Shown: positions 17,922 to 27,382 of the stretch, in pieces
How positions within the stretch are numbered: position 1 is the stretch's first letter
Layout: each line of letters opens with the position of its first letter
Origin: Shewanella decolorationis S12
GTDB taxonomy: Bacteria; Pseudomonadota; Gammaproteobacteria; Enterobacterales; Shewanellaceae
Length of the DNA: 64,000 nucleotides
Direction of reading: 5' to 3'
Assembly: GCF_000485795.1 (NCBI RefSeq)
Contig: NZ_AXZL01000043.1
Coordinates: forward strand, 1 to 64,000
Translations under genes and position numbers: made by a program
The notes under the pieces: generated by a model
The model's input: only the letters and a program-made list of their open reading frames with translations
The model's database searches: none
Told to the model about the DNA's origin: nothing

Positions 17922-18716
17922 ATGTCTAGACGTTGCCATGAAGTGGACTATGAAATTATCGGCCACAGTATGCAGTTGGTTGAAGTGGAGCTCGACCCTA
18001 ATGAGACTGTGATCGCTGAAGCTGGTGCGATGAATTATTTGGAGCAGGACATCAGCTTTGAGGCCAAAATGGGTGATGGCTCCGAGCCGGAGTCAGGCTT
18101 TTTTGGCAAGTTGATGGGGGCCGGTAAACGTGTGCTGACGGGTGAGAGCATCTTTATGACGCACTTTACGAACCTCGGGCATCAAAAACGCAAAGTCGCC
18201 TTTGCAGCGCCTTATCCCGGTACGATTTTGGCAATCGATCTCGCCCAATATGGTGGCGAGCTGATTTGCCAGAAAGACAGTTTTCTCGCTGCAGCCCTTG
18301 GAACTCGCGTTAGCATGAAGTTTAATCGCCGTTTAGGTACAGGCTTTTTTGGCGGTGAAGGCTTTATTCTGCAAAGCTTGCAGGGCGATGGCATGGCGTT
18401 TATCCATGCGGGAGGCACTTTAGTTAAGAAAGAACTAAAAGGTGAAACCTTACGCGTCGACACAGGTTGTTTGGTCGGTTTTACCCCGGGGATTGATTAC
18501 GATATCGAGCGCGCAGGCTCGTTAAAATCGATGGTTTTTGGCGGTGAAGGGCTATTTTTAGCGACCTTAAAGGGCCATGGTACTGTGTGGTTACAGAGTC
18601 TGCCGTTCTCGCGAATGGCAGATCGCATAATTGCTCACGCCCCTTCTGCTGGCGGTAGCGACCGCGGCGAAGGTTCAGTCCTCGGCGGGCTTGGCCGCAT
18701 GCTCGATGGGCGCTAA
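17922..18716 (+). CDS. AIM24 / TIGR00266 family protein
   Basis: A 264-residue protein of the AIM24 (TIGR00266) family, with [30 protein letters not shown] at the N-terminus and the glycine-rich [18 protein letters not shown] and [16 protein letters not shown] repeats. The fold is a beta-rich trimer-like structure related to tryptophan RNA-binding attenuation proteins. The yeast member is mitochondrial and affects membrane organisation, and bacterial roles are undefined. An AAAGGGG site precedes the ATG. It is monocistronic, convergent with the long TonB receptor. The C-terminal 25 residues are Gly/Ser-rich and probably disordered. Confidence 0.85.
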   Translation: MSRRCHEVDYEIIGHSMQLVEVELDPNETVIAEAGAMNYLEQDISFEAKMGDGSEPESGFFGKLMGAGKRVLTGESIFMTHFTNLGHQKRKVAFAAPYPGTILAIDLAQYGGELICQKDSFLAAALGTRVSMKFNRRLGTGFFGGEGFILQSLQGDGMAFIHAGGTLVKKELKGETLRVDTGCLVGFTPGIDYDIERAGSLKSMVFGGEGLFLATLKGHGTVWLQSLPFSRMADRIIAHAPSAGGSDRGEGSVLGGLGRMLDGR

Positions 18717-18752
18717 GTGTGTGCAGGTTTATGCTATAACATCAAGGTAAAA

Positions 18753-18787
18753 AAAGTGACATATCGAAATTGAAGATATGTCACTTT
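18753..18787 (-). terminator. Terminator of the long TonB receptor
   Basis: A perfect 13-bp stem (AAAGTGACATATC, 9-base loop). Read on the minus strand it runs into a T7 tract, so it should end the receptor transcript. The plus-strand side has only three Ts. Confidence 0.85.
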
Positions 18788-18813
18788 GAATGGGAGATCT
18801 TAATTAAAGCTAA

Positions 18814-21651
18814 TTAAAACTTATAGTTAACACCAACGGTAATACGTTGACCTAGGATGTCATAGTATGCACCTTGGTTGTAAACACTTGGTTGACGTGG
18901 TGGGGTTTCATCAAACATGTTTAGGATACCTGCACGTACTTGTAGTGCATCAGTAATGTTGTAACGTGTCGTTAAATCAAACGTCATATACGATGGAATA
19001 TCGTTGTAATTGTTTTGATTCGGTGACCAGTCATTACTGAGGACTGTGCTGCTACGGTAGTTTGCGGTTAACACTGCAGAAAAATCTTCATAGGTATAGT
19101 CTGTAGTGAAACGATGACGCCAACGTGGTCTTTCCTGCTCACCCGTTTCTTTGACTTCGTCTTCAGCAAAACCTGTAGAGTTGAACGAGCGTTCTTCTAG
19201 GTAAGTACTGAATAAACGGAAGCCCCAATCACCAAAGCTCGTTTCTAAGGTGTAGTTAGCTTCGATATCAAAACCTGAAGTTTTGCTGGTGGCTGAGTTA
19301 ACTGGTTTCTCGTAGTAGTTAACGATCTCATGAGTATTAGGATCACGTTCAAGCAGAGGACAGAATGGGTTGTTCAATGTACTTGATTGATAACAATATT
19401 TTACTACTTCCTGACCTGTGAAACTGTTGATGACATTTTTCATGTCAAACGTCCAGTAGTCCACTGTAAAGCTAAGATTTTCAATATAGCTTGGGGTGTA
19501 AACGAAGCCGATTGTGATGTCATCTGCTACTTCGTTCTTCAGATCTTCGTTACCTACAATGAATCCAGGACGTGTAGAGCCATACCAATCCTGTGAAGGT
19601 TCGAAATCAGCAGGGATACCCTGAGCCGCACAGTTTGCTAGCACATTATCTAAATAGTCTGGATTGATTTGATTACGGTAACTTGCAGCACAGTAATCTC
19701 TCATCGTTCTGAATGTTTGCCCTGGTGGGTTATACAACTCACCAATATTCGGAGCTCTAACAGACTTAGAACGGTTGAAACGCAGTCTTAAATCATCATA
19801 AACAGCCCAGTTCAAACCAACTTTCCAAGCTGTATCAGAGCCTGAGGTAGAGTAATCCATGTAGCGGTATGCTGTTTCTAACGTTAAGTCTTGCACAAAA
19901 GTCACATCACTTAACAATGGAATAGAAAACTCTGCAGAAGCTTCTGTTACGTCAAACTCACCTTCTAATGGTTGAGATTGGTTGTTGAATAGCAAACCTT
20001 CTCGCATTGCTGGATCGGGTAACGTGTCAGCTTTCTCTTTTCTATATTCAACACTGAATGCACTTGATACAAAACCAGCGGGTAATTCGAATAAGTCACC
20101 ACTTACTGATGCGCCTAATGCAGATTGAGTGATTGACGAACGACGAATTGCGTCAGTGCTAACCCAGTCGTAGGCATCTTGGTCGAAAATACCTCGGCCA
20201 AAGACGTTTAAAGGCAAGCAGCCATTATCTCTGGCGCTTTCGCTACGACAAACAACATTACCATTAGCATCTTTTACAGTATCAACAGCATCGTAGAAGC
20301 GTTGTTCAAACATTTCACCATACCATTCGGTATCCGCTTGGACATGACCAACTGTAGCGTAGGTATCATATGACCAGTGTTCAGACAGCGAACCCTCAAA
20401 TCCTAATGCTACACGGGCAGTAGTTCGTTCTTGACTATATTTGCGGTTACCGAAGTCAGATGCTAAGTAACCAACATTCACACCTTTGCCTGGACCCGAT
20501 TGACCAGCACTAACAAGTGCAGACGCCTCTGGAGATAAGAAGCCGTTATCTTCGTATAATCTGAAGTTTAAAAACGCAGGAGAGCTTTCACCATAAGCGT
20601 CTGATTTGCTTAACGTAGCTTCCATTGTCATTTTATGGTTGTCATTGATGTCGTAGCTCATTACTGAGAAGAAGTTGATACGATCCAATGGGGTTTTGAT
20701 GAATGAGTTTTCGGCAAAGTTATAACCCTCACCGCCCAAATAATCCACGCGGCCAGAAGTTAGCGGTGGTAAAGGCTCACCGAGTTGCATTGGACGAACA
20801 TTGCCATTTTCATCAAATGTATAGCGCGTACCGTTAGAAACAAAAGTACCCGTTTTGCTATATGAAGCAAGTACTTGCTGACCATATCCCCAAACAACCG
20901 CTTGTGGATCATCTGGACCTGTTGCATTTTGGTTTCTGACAACAATAGGAGCGTCACGTAAGAACTCTCTGTCCATATAAGACAATTGGCCTTGACGTGC
21001 CCAGCTCAAGTTTGTCACAAAGCTTGCTTTGCCAATCTCCGAACCGAATGTGATCGAGGCGTATTCTTCTTCGCCACCATCTTCTGTCGGCTGAGTGGTT
21101 GACACGTCTACAGCAATGCCATCAAAACTCTTCTTCGTGATAATGTTTACTACACCCGCAATAGCATCGGAACCATAGACTGCTGAGGCGCCACCTGTGG
21201 TAATTTCGATACGCTCGACCATCGCAGTTGGAATATTGTTAAGGTCTACGGCGCCTGAACCTGGTGCACCTGCAACAAATCGACGTCCGTTAACGAGCAC
21301 GAGGGTACGGTCAGAACCTAAACCCCTAAGGTCAGTGTTATTTAAGCCGCTAGCAAATACGGTATTGTTGGTCGTTTCAGGTGATAAACCAACTAAGGTA
21401 TTTGGCATTTTGTGTAATAAGTCGGCAACGTTTACAACGCCTGCATCAACTAAGCCATCACCAGTAATGACGGTAACTGGAGTCGGTGCAAGTTCACCAA
21501 TACGCTTAATTTTTGAGCCAGTGACTTCAATACGTTCAATTGTTTCAGCTTGTTCTTCAGCTTGAGCATAAACTAAGTTTGAAGCTGTTAAGCTTGCTGC
21601 GGCAAATATGCCGTAGCGAACTGCTTTTGCCGTCAGAGACAACGAGTTCAT
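18814..21651 (-). CDS. TonB-dependent receptor, 945 residues
   Basis: A large outer-membrane receptor of the group with an IERIEVTGSKIKR TonB-box region, as seen in peptide/carbohydrate receptors of Shewanella and Alteromonadales rather than classic siderophore receptors. It has a signal peptide (cleavage near NLVYAQA). The plug has TPVTVITGDGLVDAG, LRGLGSDRTLVLVNGRRFV and GASAVYGSDAIAGVVNIITKK. The barrel ends ITVGVNYKF with the terminal Phe. An AAAGGAG site precedes the ATG. The upstream 700 bases are AT-rich and gene-free, with no recognisable Fur box. It resembles the broken receptor at 49530-52178 in plug sequence. The substrate is unknown. Confidence 0.88.
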   Translation of the reverse strand: MNSLSLTAKAVRYGIFAAASLTASNLVYAQAEEQAETIERIEVTGSKIKRIGELAPTPVTVITGDGLVDAGVVNVADLLHKMPNTLVGLSPETTNNTVFASGLNNTDLRGLGSDRTLVLVNGRRFVAGAPGSGAVDLNNIPTAMVERIEITTGGASAVYGSDAIAGVVNIITKKSFDGIAVDVSTTQPTEDGGEEEYASITFGSEIGKASFVTNLSWARQGQLSYMDREFLRDAPIVVRNQNATGPDDPQAVVWGYGQQVLASYSKTGTFVSNGTRYTFDENGNVRPMQLGEPLPPLTSGRVDYLGGEGYNFAENSFIKTPLDRINFFSVMSYDINDNHKMTMEATLSKSDAYGESSPAFLNFRLYEDNGFLSPEASALVSAGQSGPGKGVNVGYLASDFGNRKYSQERTTARVALGFEGSLSEHWSYDTYATVGHVQADTEWYGEMFEQRFYDAVDTVKDANGNVVCRSESARDNGCLPLNVFGRGIFDQDAYDWVSTDAIRRSSITQSALGASVSGDLFELPAGFVSSAFSVEYRKEKADTLPDPAMREGLLFNNQSQPLEGEFDVTEASAEFSIPLLSDVTFVQDLTLETAYRYMDYSTSGSDTAWKVGLNWAVYDDLRLRFNRSKSVRAPNIGELYNPPGQTFRTMRDYCAASYRNQINPDYLDNVLANCAAQGIPADFEPSQDWYGSTRPGFIVGNEDLKNEVADDITIGFVYTPSYIENLSFTVDYWTFDMKNVINSFTGQEVVKYCYQSSTLNNPFCPLLERDPNTHEIVNYYEKPVNSATSKTSGFDIEANYTLETSFGDWGFRLFSTYLEERSFNSTGFAEDEVKETGEQERPRWRHRFTTDYTYEDFSAVLTANYRSSTVLSNDWSPNQNNYNDIPSYMTFDLTTRYNITDALQVRAGILNMFDETPPRQPSVYNQGAYYDILGQRITVGVNYKF

Positions 21652-22313
21652 ACATTTCTCCTTTATATTTATATTTCTAATTGGTTAATTGTTTTTCTTT
21701 TGTGAAATCGGTTGTTAACAATTTCATCAATATATTTATTTGTTGATTACATTGATGTCAATACGGAGAAGATAAACGGAGTGGAACATAGTCAATAATT
21801 AAGATTAAATTAAGCTATAAGTTACAAATCTAACAGAAAATTAAATATTTTTTAACAAAAATGTGATGGGTTATGTTTTTGTTGTTTATCTAACCTATTG
21901 TTATTAAGTGAATATTTTTAATGTAATTGATTTTGATTTTTTTGTGTCTTTAATTTGTAACTTATTGTTATTGGCGTTTGTTAGGAGTGATCTTATGGGG
22001 CGCCGTTCTGCATGTATTTTTATAAAATAGAGAAAAAGTTGTATTTACTTTTTATTTTTGCACAGAGTTTGTGTTGTGTGTTTGTTTCTAATTGTTGCGG
22101 CTTGACTGACTTTTCCCTTCGTTATGTTGATCGTTAGATGAGCCTCATCAGTGAGTAGTGCTTAGGGTGTTTTGTGTGTTTTTTAAATAGCGCTGAATTT
22201 CTGATTTATCAATTTGGATGTTTTGATGTGAGAAACGGAGGGGAATTGAGTGAAATTATGCTATTGGTACGATTTTAAAAAAGGTTAAAAGCTTACGTGT
22301 TGTTAGTTTTACT
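21652..22313. other. Long AT-rich non-coding region upstream of the TonB receptor
   Basis: About 660 bases with unusually high A+T content and many T-rich runs, presumably holding the receptor promoter and 5' leader on the minus strand. I see no conserved ORF. An 11-codon frame with a good AGGAG (ATG at 21995) is the only coding-like signal and is too short to call. No Fur-type or CRP-type palindrome was evident. Confidence 0.5.
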
Positions 22314-22347
22314 AAAGCGCACATAATACAATTTAAATGTGCGCTTT
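22314..22347. terminator. Hairpin downstream of the CigR-like gene
   Basis: AAAGCGCACAT and its exact complement are separated by 12 bases. It lies ten bases past the stop of the minus-strand gene. The T run is stronger on the plus side, so termination on the minus strand is likely but not certain. Confidence 0.55.
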
Positions 22348-22356
22348 TATTTCATC

Positions 22357-22689
22357 TTAATCTGTAATGATATTTACAATATCAAGGATCTTGCGGCTTT
22401 TTTCATCGAGTTTGATGATAGAACCTTCAATTTGAATACTTATCTCACCGTCTTTATCTAGCGGAACTACCACGCGACCACGGTTGTAAATATCGTAATC
22501 TAGGATATCGCCACGGTGCAGTTTTTTCTGCCATCCAGGCGGGAGAGGTTGGCCGTTATCGACTTTCTTCTGTAAGCCTTGAGGTAAGTCTTTGTCCTTT
22601 TTATCATTATCGTGTTTTGCCAAAGCGTTTATCGGGGCGATTAAGCTGAAAACGACTCCGCCAATCAGTGAAGTGGTGAATTTATTCAT
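22357..22689 (-). CDS. Small exported CigR/RcnB-like protein
   Basis: A 110-residue protein with a signal peptide (MNKFTTSLIGGVVFSLIAPI, cleavage near NALAK). A charged KHDNDKKDKD stretch comes next. The motif LPQGLQKKVDNGQPLPPGWQKKL is characteristic of the CigR/RcnB-related family of small periplasmic proteins. RcnB takes part in nickel/cobalt homeostasis, and Salmonella CigR is an antivirulence protein. No common mechanism is agreed. The rest is a short beta-rich tail. It follows the EVE gene on the same strand after 58 bases and could be cotranscribed. Confidence 0.7.
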   Translation of the reverse strand: MNKFTTSLIGGVVFSLIAPINALAKHDNDKKDKDLPQGLQKKVDNGQPLPPGWQKKLHRGDILDYDIYNRGRVVVPLDKDGEISIQIEGSIIKLDEKSRKILDIVNIITD

Positions 22690-22747
22690 ACTTGCGCTCT
22701 GTTAAATTCAACCTCGTATGGATGAATTTTGAGCTCAACATAAGCTG

Positions 22748-23209
22748 TTATCGAGTGAGCATCAGTACGGCTTGCCATTGCTCGGCGGTAACGGGTTGAA
22801 TACTCAGCCTTGAACCTTTGGATACTAAGTACATATCAGCTAATTGTGGCAAGCTTTTAATCAAACTCAATGGAATGATTTGCTTAAATTGTTCCACAAA
22901 GCGAATATCGACCCTGAGCCATCTTGGGTTGCTAGGATCTGACTTAGGATCAAAATAGGTTGATTCGGGATCAAAGGCCGAGCTGTCAGGATAGGCCTCA
23001 GTCACGACTTCGGCAATGCTGACGATGCCGGGGACTTTGCAACTTGAGTGGTAAAAGAAGACTTGATCGCCAATTTGCATCGCATCTCGCATAAAGTTAC
23101 GTGCTTGGTAGTTACGGATCCCAAACCAAGCTTCAGTTTGATTGGGGCAAGCCTTAAGATCGTCGATACTAAATTCGTCGGGCTCTGATTTCATCAGCCA
23201 GTAGTTCAT
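22748..23209 (-). CDS. EVE-domain protein
   Basis: A 153-residue single EVE domain (PUA-like fold), beginning MNYWLMKSEPDEFSIDDL, with WFGIRNYQARNFMRDAMQIGDQVFFYHS and PRWLRVDIRFV. These are the standard landmarks of the thymocyte-nuclear-protein-1 family. EVE domains bind modified bases in DNA or RNA, often as readers in defence systems or, when alone as here, as housekeeping proteins of unknown target. An AAGGATAAAAG ribosome site precedes the ATG. There is no nuclease or helicase domain attached and no defence neighbour. Confidence 0.93.
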   Translation of the reverse strand: MNYWLMKSEPDEFSIDDLKACPNQTEAWFGIRNYQARNFMRDAMQIGDQVFFYHSSCKVPGIVSIAEVVTEAYPDSSAFDPESTYFDPKSDPSNPRWLRVDIRFVEQFKQIIPLSLIKSLPQLADMYLVSKGSRLSIQPVTAEQWQAVLMLTR

Positions 23210-23510
23210 CTTTTATCCTTCACAAAAACAGCCAGTCTCTTCGAGTTAATGCATTGAGTTTATCTTACTTTTTGTTTGCCCCACAATTAACCGTACTCTG
23301 AGCAGATTATTGAGAGCGTTAAGTCAGCGTTCAGTTAACACCGCTTACCCTGTCATCTCTATCGAGTCTGGTATGCCTTATGCACTGGTGCTATGACGCC
23401 GCAAATAGATGCAATGTAGGCAGCTTTAGGTCCCAATCCAAAAGGTCCTAATCCAAGCCTTATTTCAATACCTGACTTATATGAGTGATGTTGAGACAGT
23501 GAGGTGTGCT

Positions 23511-23891
23511 ATGGAAACTTCAGCAATGACCACAGACAGTGGCCTATTCACTAAATACCTTAAAGATTTCACCGCGGGTGATGTGAGCCTGCACCGCGAT
23601 CGCATGTTGGAATTTGTCAGCGATTTAACTACTCAGGGCTGGTTACTTGCTAATTTCACTTGGGATTACTGGTATAACAACAGTTACTTAGTTGATAAAC
23701 CTGCTTATATCCGTGATGCCAGTGTCGCTCAATGCCGTTTGTTATTAACTGCGATGACTCGCCTCGAAGTGTTCAGTCCTGGGGTGTTAGAGAATATGCG
23801 CCGCCAAGGGGTATTGCTGGCGATTATGGAGCGTTTGCAACGTTTAGAGGTGTTAACCACTGATAAACAGGTGGCGTTTATTACCCGTTAA
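23511..23891 (+). CDS. DUF6508-like conserved hypothetical protein
   Basis: A 126-residue protein starting METSAMTTDSGLFTKYL. This start has GAGGTG eight bases upstream, unlike the in-frame ATG at 23481. The C-terminal RLLLTAMTRLEVFSPGVLENMRRQGVL pattern resembles DUF6508, a family of no known function in which a helical bundle is expected. It is acidic/aromatic in the middle (NFTWDYWYNNSY). It sits between the EVE gene (divergent) and the acyl-CoA synthetase, whose leader begins about 45 bases after this stop. Family assignment is from memory of the pattern and is moderate. Confidence 0.65.
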   Translation: METSAMTTDSGLFTKYLKDFTAGDVSLHRDRMLEFVSDLTTQGWLLANFTWDYWYNNSYLVDKPAYIRDASVAQCRLLLTAMTRLEVFSPGVLENMRRQGVLLAIMERLQRLEVLTTDKQVAFITR

Positions 23892-23936
23892 TCAAGATGT
23901 TCGAGTAATAGAACATCCTTACTCTTTAGTCTAATA

Positions 23937-24011
23937 CCGTGCTTTTTTACTTGTGAGATGTTCCGAGGTTTGGTTAGTTTGAATCCCGCTAACCATAATA
24001 AAAAAGCACGG
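23937..24011 (+). repeat. Long-range inverted repeat covering the leader of the acyl-CoA synthetase
   Basis: CCGTGCTTTTTTA (23937-23949) and its perfect complement TAAAAAAGCACGG (23999-24011) bracket 49 bases. These contain a second hairpin (GGTTAG...CTAACC, 23971-23993 region). The right arm ends inside the GGAGG ribosome site (24010-24014) of the next gene, so folding could mask translation. It might alternatively end transcripts arriving from the gene upstream. See findings. Confidence 0.6.
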
Positions 24012-24019
24012 AGGCCTTA

Positions 24020-25732
24020 ATGTCTGTTTCAACGACCCAAGCAACAAACCCACTTAAGCACAGTGAGTTCCGGGGACCAAATTCCCCGGAGCTTGTTGAA
24101 AAAACGATAGGACAGTACCTTAACGATATCGCTAACACTTATCCCGAACAGTTAGCCGTTGTCGTGAATCATCAAGATATCCGCTGGAATTATCGCCAAT
24201 ACCTTGCGCAAATTGATGCCTTGGCCACAGGCTTACTTAAACTGGGCATAGGTCCTGGAGATCGCGTCGGCATTTGGTCGCCCAATAATATTGAGTGGTG
24301 TCTAACCCAATTCGCCACCGCCAAAATTGGCGCCATTATGGTGTGTATCAACCCCGCTTATCGACCTGAAGAATTACAATATGCCCTGACTAACGTGGGC
24401 TGTAGAGCGGTGATCTGCGCCGATAAATTCAAGTCCAGTAATTACTTGCAGATGCTCTACGAGTTAGCGCCAGAGCTTAAGGTGTGCGCCGCAGGGCAAT
24501 TACAGGCCAAGGCGTTGCCCGAGTTACAATTTGTGATCCGCATGGGGGCTGAAAAGTCTCCCGGCATGTTGAACTTTGATGATTTATTGGTTGAAGTGAC
24601 GGCCGAGGACAAGACTGCGCTCGAGCAAATCGCCGAATCACTTAGCCCTTTTGATGCGATTAATATCCAATTTACCTCTGGCACCACAGGCAGCCCGAAG
24701 GGGGCGACCTTATCGCACCACAACATCCTGAATAATGGCTACTTAGTGGCCGAGGCGATGAAGTTTACCTGTGAAGATAAGCTCTGCATTCCAGTACCTT
24801 TATACCATTGTTTTGGGATGGTGCTCGGGAACCTTGTATGCCTAGCTAAGGGTGCCGCGGCGGTCTTTCCAGGAGATTCCTTCGACCCGCTAACCACCTT
24901 AGAGGTGGTTGAGCGTGAACGCTGCACCGCACTGCACGGTGTTCCCACTATGTTTATCGCCGAGTTAGAGCACCCCGAATTTAAACGCTTTGACTTAAGC
25001 TCGCTGCGTACCGGTGTTATGGCGGGAGCGACTTGCCCTGAAGAAGTGATGCGCCGGGTACAAAACCTGATGTATATGCAGGAAGTGTTAATTGGGTATG
25101 GGCAAACCGAGTGTAGCCCGCTGAACCACATTACTGAAATTGACTCACCCGTAGAGAAGCGAGTGCTTACGGTTGGCCGTGCTTTACCCCATACCGAAGT
25201 GAAAATTGTCGATGAATTTGGTGAAGTGTTGCCGATTAATACGCCCGGTGAAGTCTGTAGCCGTGGGTATTGCATCATGCAGTGCTATTGGAATGACCCT
25301 GAAAAAACGGCGGCAACCATCGACAGTGAAGGCTGGCTGCATTCTGGCGATATTGGGCAAATGGATGAGCAAGGTTATGTACAAATCGTTGGTCGTATCA
25401 AAGATATGATTATTCGCGGCGGCGAGAATATCTATCCCCGTGAAATTGAAGAGAAACTCTACACCCATAAAGATGTGCAAGATGCAGCAGTGTTTGGGGT
25501 ACACAGTGATAAATACGGCGAGGAAGTGTGCGCGTGGATCAAAATTCGCAGTGGCGCCACGATTTCAGAGGAGGATATTCGTCATTTCCTCACCGAAAAG
25601 TTCGCTTACTTTAAAGTGCCACGCTACATCAAGTTTGTGGAGCAATACCCAATGACAGTCACCGGAAAAATCCAGAAATTTAAAATGCGTGAGTTGATGT
25701 ACCAAGAGTTGTATGAGGACATTAATGCCTAG
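24020..25732 (+). CDS. AMP-forming acyl-CoA synthetase
   Basis: An ANL-superfamily ligase of 570 residues that activates a carboxylic acid via acyl-AMP and links it to CoA. The P-loop-like FTSGTTGSPKGATLSHHN (about residue 219), GYGQTECSPLN, the hinge GWLHSGDIGQMDEQGYVQIVGRIKDMI and the C-terminal catalytic Lys in TVTGKIQKFKMRE are all present. It resembles the FadD/AMP-binding proteins linked to branched-chain or medium-chain fatty acid use in Shewanella. Exact chain length cannot be told. GGAGG lies five bases before the ATG and overlaps the inverted repeat. It ends at a strong hairpin shared with the PGPGW gene. Confidence 0.92.
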   Translation: MSVSTTQATNPLKHSEFRGPNSPELVEKTIGQYLNDIANTYPEQLAVVVNHQDIRWNYRQYLAQIDALATGLLKLGIGPGDRVGIWSPNNIEWCLTQFATAKIGAIMVCINPAYRPEELQYALTNVGCRAVICADKFKSSNYLQMLYELAPELKVCAAGQLQAKALPELQFVIRMGAEKSPGMLNFDDLLVEVTAEDKTALEQIAESLSPFDAINIQFTSGTTGSPKGATLSHHNILNNGYLVAEAMKFTCEDKLCIPVPLYHCFGMVLGNLVCLAKGAAAVFPGDSFDPLTTLEVVERERCTALHGVPTMFIAELEHPEFKRFDLSSLRTGVMAGATCPEEVMRRVQNLMYMQEVLIGYGQTECSPLNHITEIDSPVEKRVLTVGRALPHTEVKIVDEFGEVLPINTPGEVCSRGYCIMQCYWNDPEKTAATIDSEGWLHSGDIGQMDEQGYVQIVGRIKDMIIRGGENIYPREIEEKLYTHKDVQDAAVFGVHSDKYGEEVCAWIKIRSGATISEEDIRHFLTEKFAYFKVPRYIKFVEQYPMTVTGKIQKFKMRELMYQELYEDINA

Positions 25733-25747
25733 GGCGTGTTAAGAAAA

Positions 25748-25777
25748 ATCAACCCAAGTCAGATGACTTGGGTTGAT
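25748..25777. terminator. Terminator shared by the acyl-CoA synthetase and PGPGW genes
   Basis: A perfect 14-bp stem (ATCAACCCAAGTCA) with a two-base minimal centre lies between convergent genes. T-rich sequence follows on the minus side (TTTTTCTT) and a shorter run on the plus side. Confidence 0.8.
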
Positions 25778-25797
25778 GTTTAGGTGGGGACTCAAGA

Positions 25798-26064
25798 TTA
25801 ACAGCGGTGGCGCCGAATTTGGCTATCGAGCCAAGCTGCACTCTTGCTTAATTGTCGCTGACTTAGACGCAGCCAACGTTTTGCCCAAAGGTATTGGGTG
25901 CTTAATAGGGTTAATCCGATAAGGAGAAAAAGTAATCCTGGCCCAGGTAAGAGTAAAAATATCGCGCCGATCAAGGTGAATATTACGCCGATGAACGTGA
26001 TGATCATTTGATTTATAGACATTGGGATATTACTCAACTTGTTGTCTTTAAATGAAGCTCGCAT
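25798..26064 (-). CDS. PGPGW-motif small membrane protein
   Basis: An 88-residue inner-membrane protein with two close hydrophobic helices around the motif LLLPGPGLLFLLIGL, which defines the PGPGW (putative transmembrane protein) family. A basic amphipathic C-terminus (AKRWLRLSQRQLSKSAAWLDSQIRRHR) probably lies along the membrane in the cytoplasm. A GGGGA site precedes the ATG at 26064. A shorter start at residue 15 is possible. No function is known for the family. Confidence 0.78.
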   Translation of the reverse strand: MRASFKDNKLSNIPMSINQMIITFIGVIFTLIGAIFLLLPGPGLLFLLIGLTLLSTQYLWAKRWLRLSQRQLSKSAAWLDSQIRRHRC

Positions 26065-26403
26065 ATCTTCCCCTAGTTAACATGTTGAATTACTGATAAA
26101 TCAAAATCAGTGTTGCAGCTTTCACTTACTCTTGCAGTTTAGCTTCATTCTTAAGGTTTTTTTAAGCGTAAAAATGTAACAAATAGTCATTACCGTGGGG
26201 GAAATGGCGATTATAATTTAAAGTGTTTGTAACGGTGAACGTCTGTTATTGCAAAATGGCGAGAGCGTATGGGGGTTACCTTAGATAAATCTACTGTAAG
26301 ATAACCTTAAAGCATCAGCATGCTCTTATTAGTTTGTCGACAAGGAGTGTTAAAAATTTTTGCCTGAAGTATCCACCAGCCCAATACTAAGTGGGGAGGC
26401 TTT
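26065..26403. other. Intergenic region between divergent genes
   Basis: About 340 bases separating the PGPGW gene from the solute-binding protein. An imperfect inverted repeat built on GGTTACCTTA and TAAGATAACC (about 26274-26307) is present and could be an operator or weak hairpin. No gene was found. Promoters for both neighbours are expected here. Confidence 0.4.
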
Positions 26404-27162
26404 ATGGTTCGATGGCTTTTTTGGCTCTTTGGATGTGTTTTCTCGCTTATTAGCTGTGTTAATGCGGATACACTCAAACTCACATCCTTGTTGTGGCCAC
26501 CATATTCGGGTCAACAATTACCTCAACAAGGGGCAAGCATTGCTGTTGCTAGAGCGGCTATAGAGAGAATGGATCAGCAGCTCGCTGTGGATTTTTATCC
26601 ATGGAGTCGTGCTGTCAAGTTAGCTGGCTCTGCTAAATCTGATTATATTGGATATTTACCTGAATATTATTTTGAGACGGATAAGTTTGTATTTTCAAAA
26701 TCTATTGGCGCGAGTCCGTTAGGAATTGTCGAACAAAAATCCCACCCAATTAGCTGGCAACATCTAGAAGATTTAAATCGCTACACACTTGGTGTTGTGA
26801 AAGATTATGTCAATACCGATGTCTTGGATTTGATGATTAGAACAGGGGCGCAGCCTGTAGAAGCAGTGACATCAGATGAGCAAAATATCAGAAAAGTAGC
26901 CGCTGGTCGGATTGATGGTGCTGTGATTGATATTAATGTGCTGCATTACTTACTCAAACAACCTCATCTACAGCCGCTTGCTGAAAAATTGCAAGTTAAT
27001 CGACAACTGTTAGCGAACAAACAGCTATATGTGGCTTTTCGTAATACAGATGAAGGGCGTCGTTGGCGAGATTTGTTTGACCAAGGTTTAGCTAAAGTGG
27101 ATATCGATAACATTATGGGTGAGCTGCTGTTTCAAGAGGAATCGCAGCTCCCCCCACGGTAA
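26404..27162 (+). CDS. Periplasmic solute-binding protein, family 3 (amino-acid type)
   Basis: A 252-residue exported protein (signal peptide to about residue 21, CVNADT) with the SBP_bac_3 layout: LKLTSLLWPPYSG at the start, PWSRAVKLAG, DYIGYLPEYYFETDKFVFSK, and the LGVVKDYVNTDVLDL hinge. These PA5503/FliY-like stand-alone proteins are common in Shewanella and Vibrio without a transporter beside them. They may deliver amino acids or act as sensors. No permease or ATPase lies nearby. GGGAGG precedes the ATG. The ligand is unknown, since a clear Arg/Asp amino-acid clamp cannot be assigned by eye. Confidence 0.82.
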   Translation: MVRWLFWLFGCVFSLISCVNADTLKLTSLLWPPYSGQQLPQQGASIAVARAAIERMDQQLAVDFYPWSRAVKLAGSAKSDYIGYLPEYYFETDKFVFSKSIGASPLGIVEQKSHPISWQHLEDLNRYTLGVVKDYVNTDVLDLMIRTGAQPVEAVTSDEQNIRKVAAGRIDGAVIDINVLHYLLKQPHLQPLAEKLQVNRQLLANKQLYVAFRNTDEGRRWRDLFDQGLAKVDIDNIMGELLFQEESQLPPR

Positions 27163-27382
27163 ATCTCTGTCAGGCCTTTGAGGCGAATGATAAGCGCAGA
27201 CCGTCATTCGCGAGAACAGATTGTTACTCCTCGTTTATCTTGTCTGAATGAACAAAATTCCTTCTCGATATGCTTTTATGCTTTGTTTAGCAACAAAATA
27301 TCTGTTGTCATAAATTTGTCGTGGTTCGTTAGTAATATCACTAGGCCTATGAATCGACACTCATTTCATTGTCTAGGATGAT

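Noticed and set aside
21995..22030. 11-codon frame with a perfect AGGAG in the long AT-rich region
   Set aside because: Too short to support, with no gene downstream for it to act on as a leader peptide.
23965..24000. tRNA T-arm-like GGTTAGTTTGAATCCCGCTAACC
   Set aside because: The loop is 11 bases rather than 7 and no acceptor, D or anticodon arm can be built around it.
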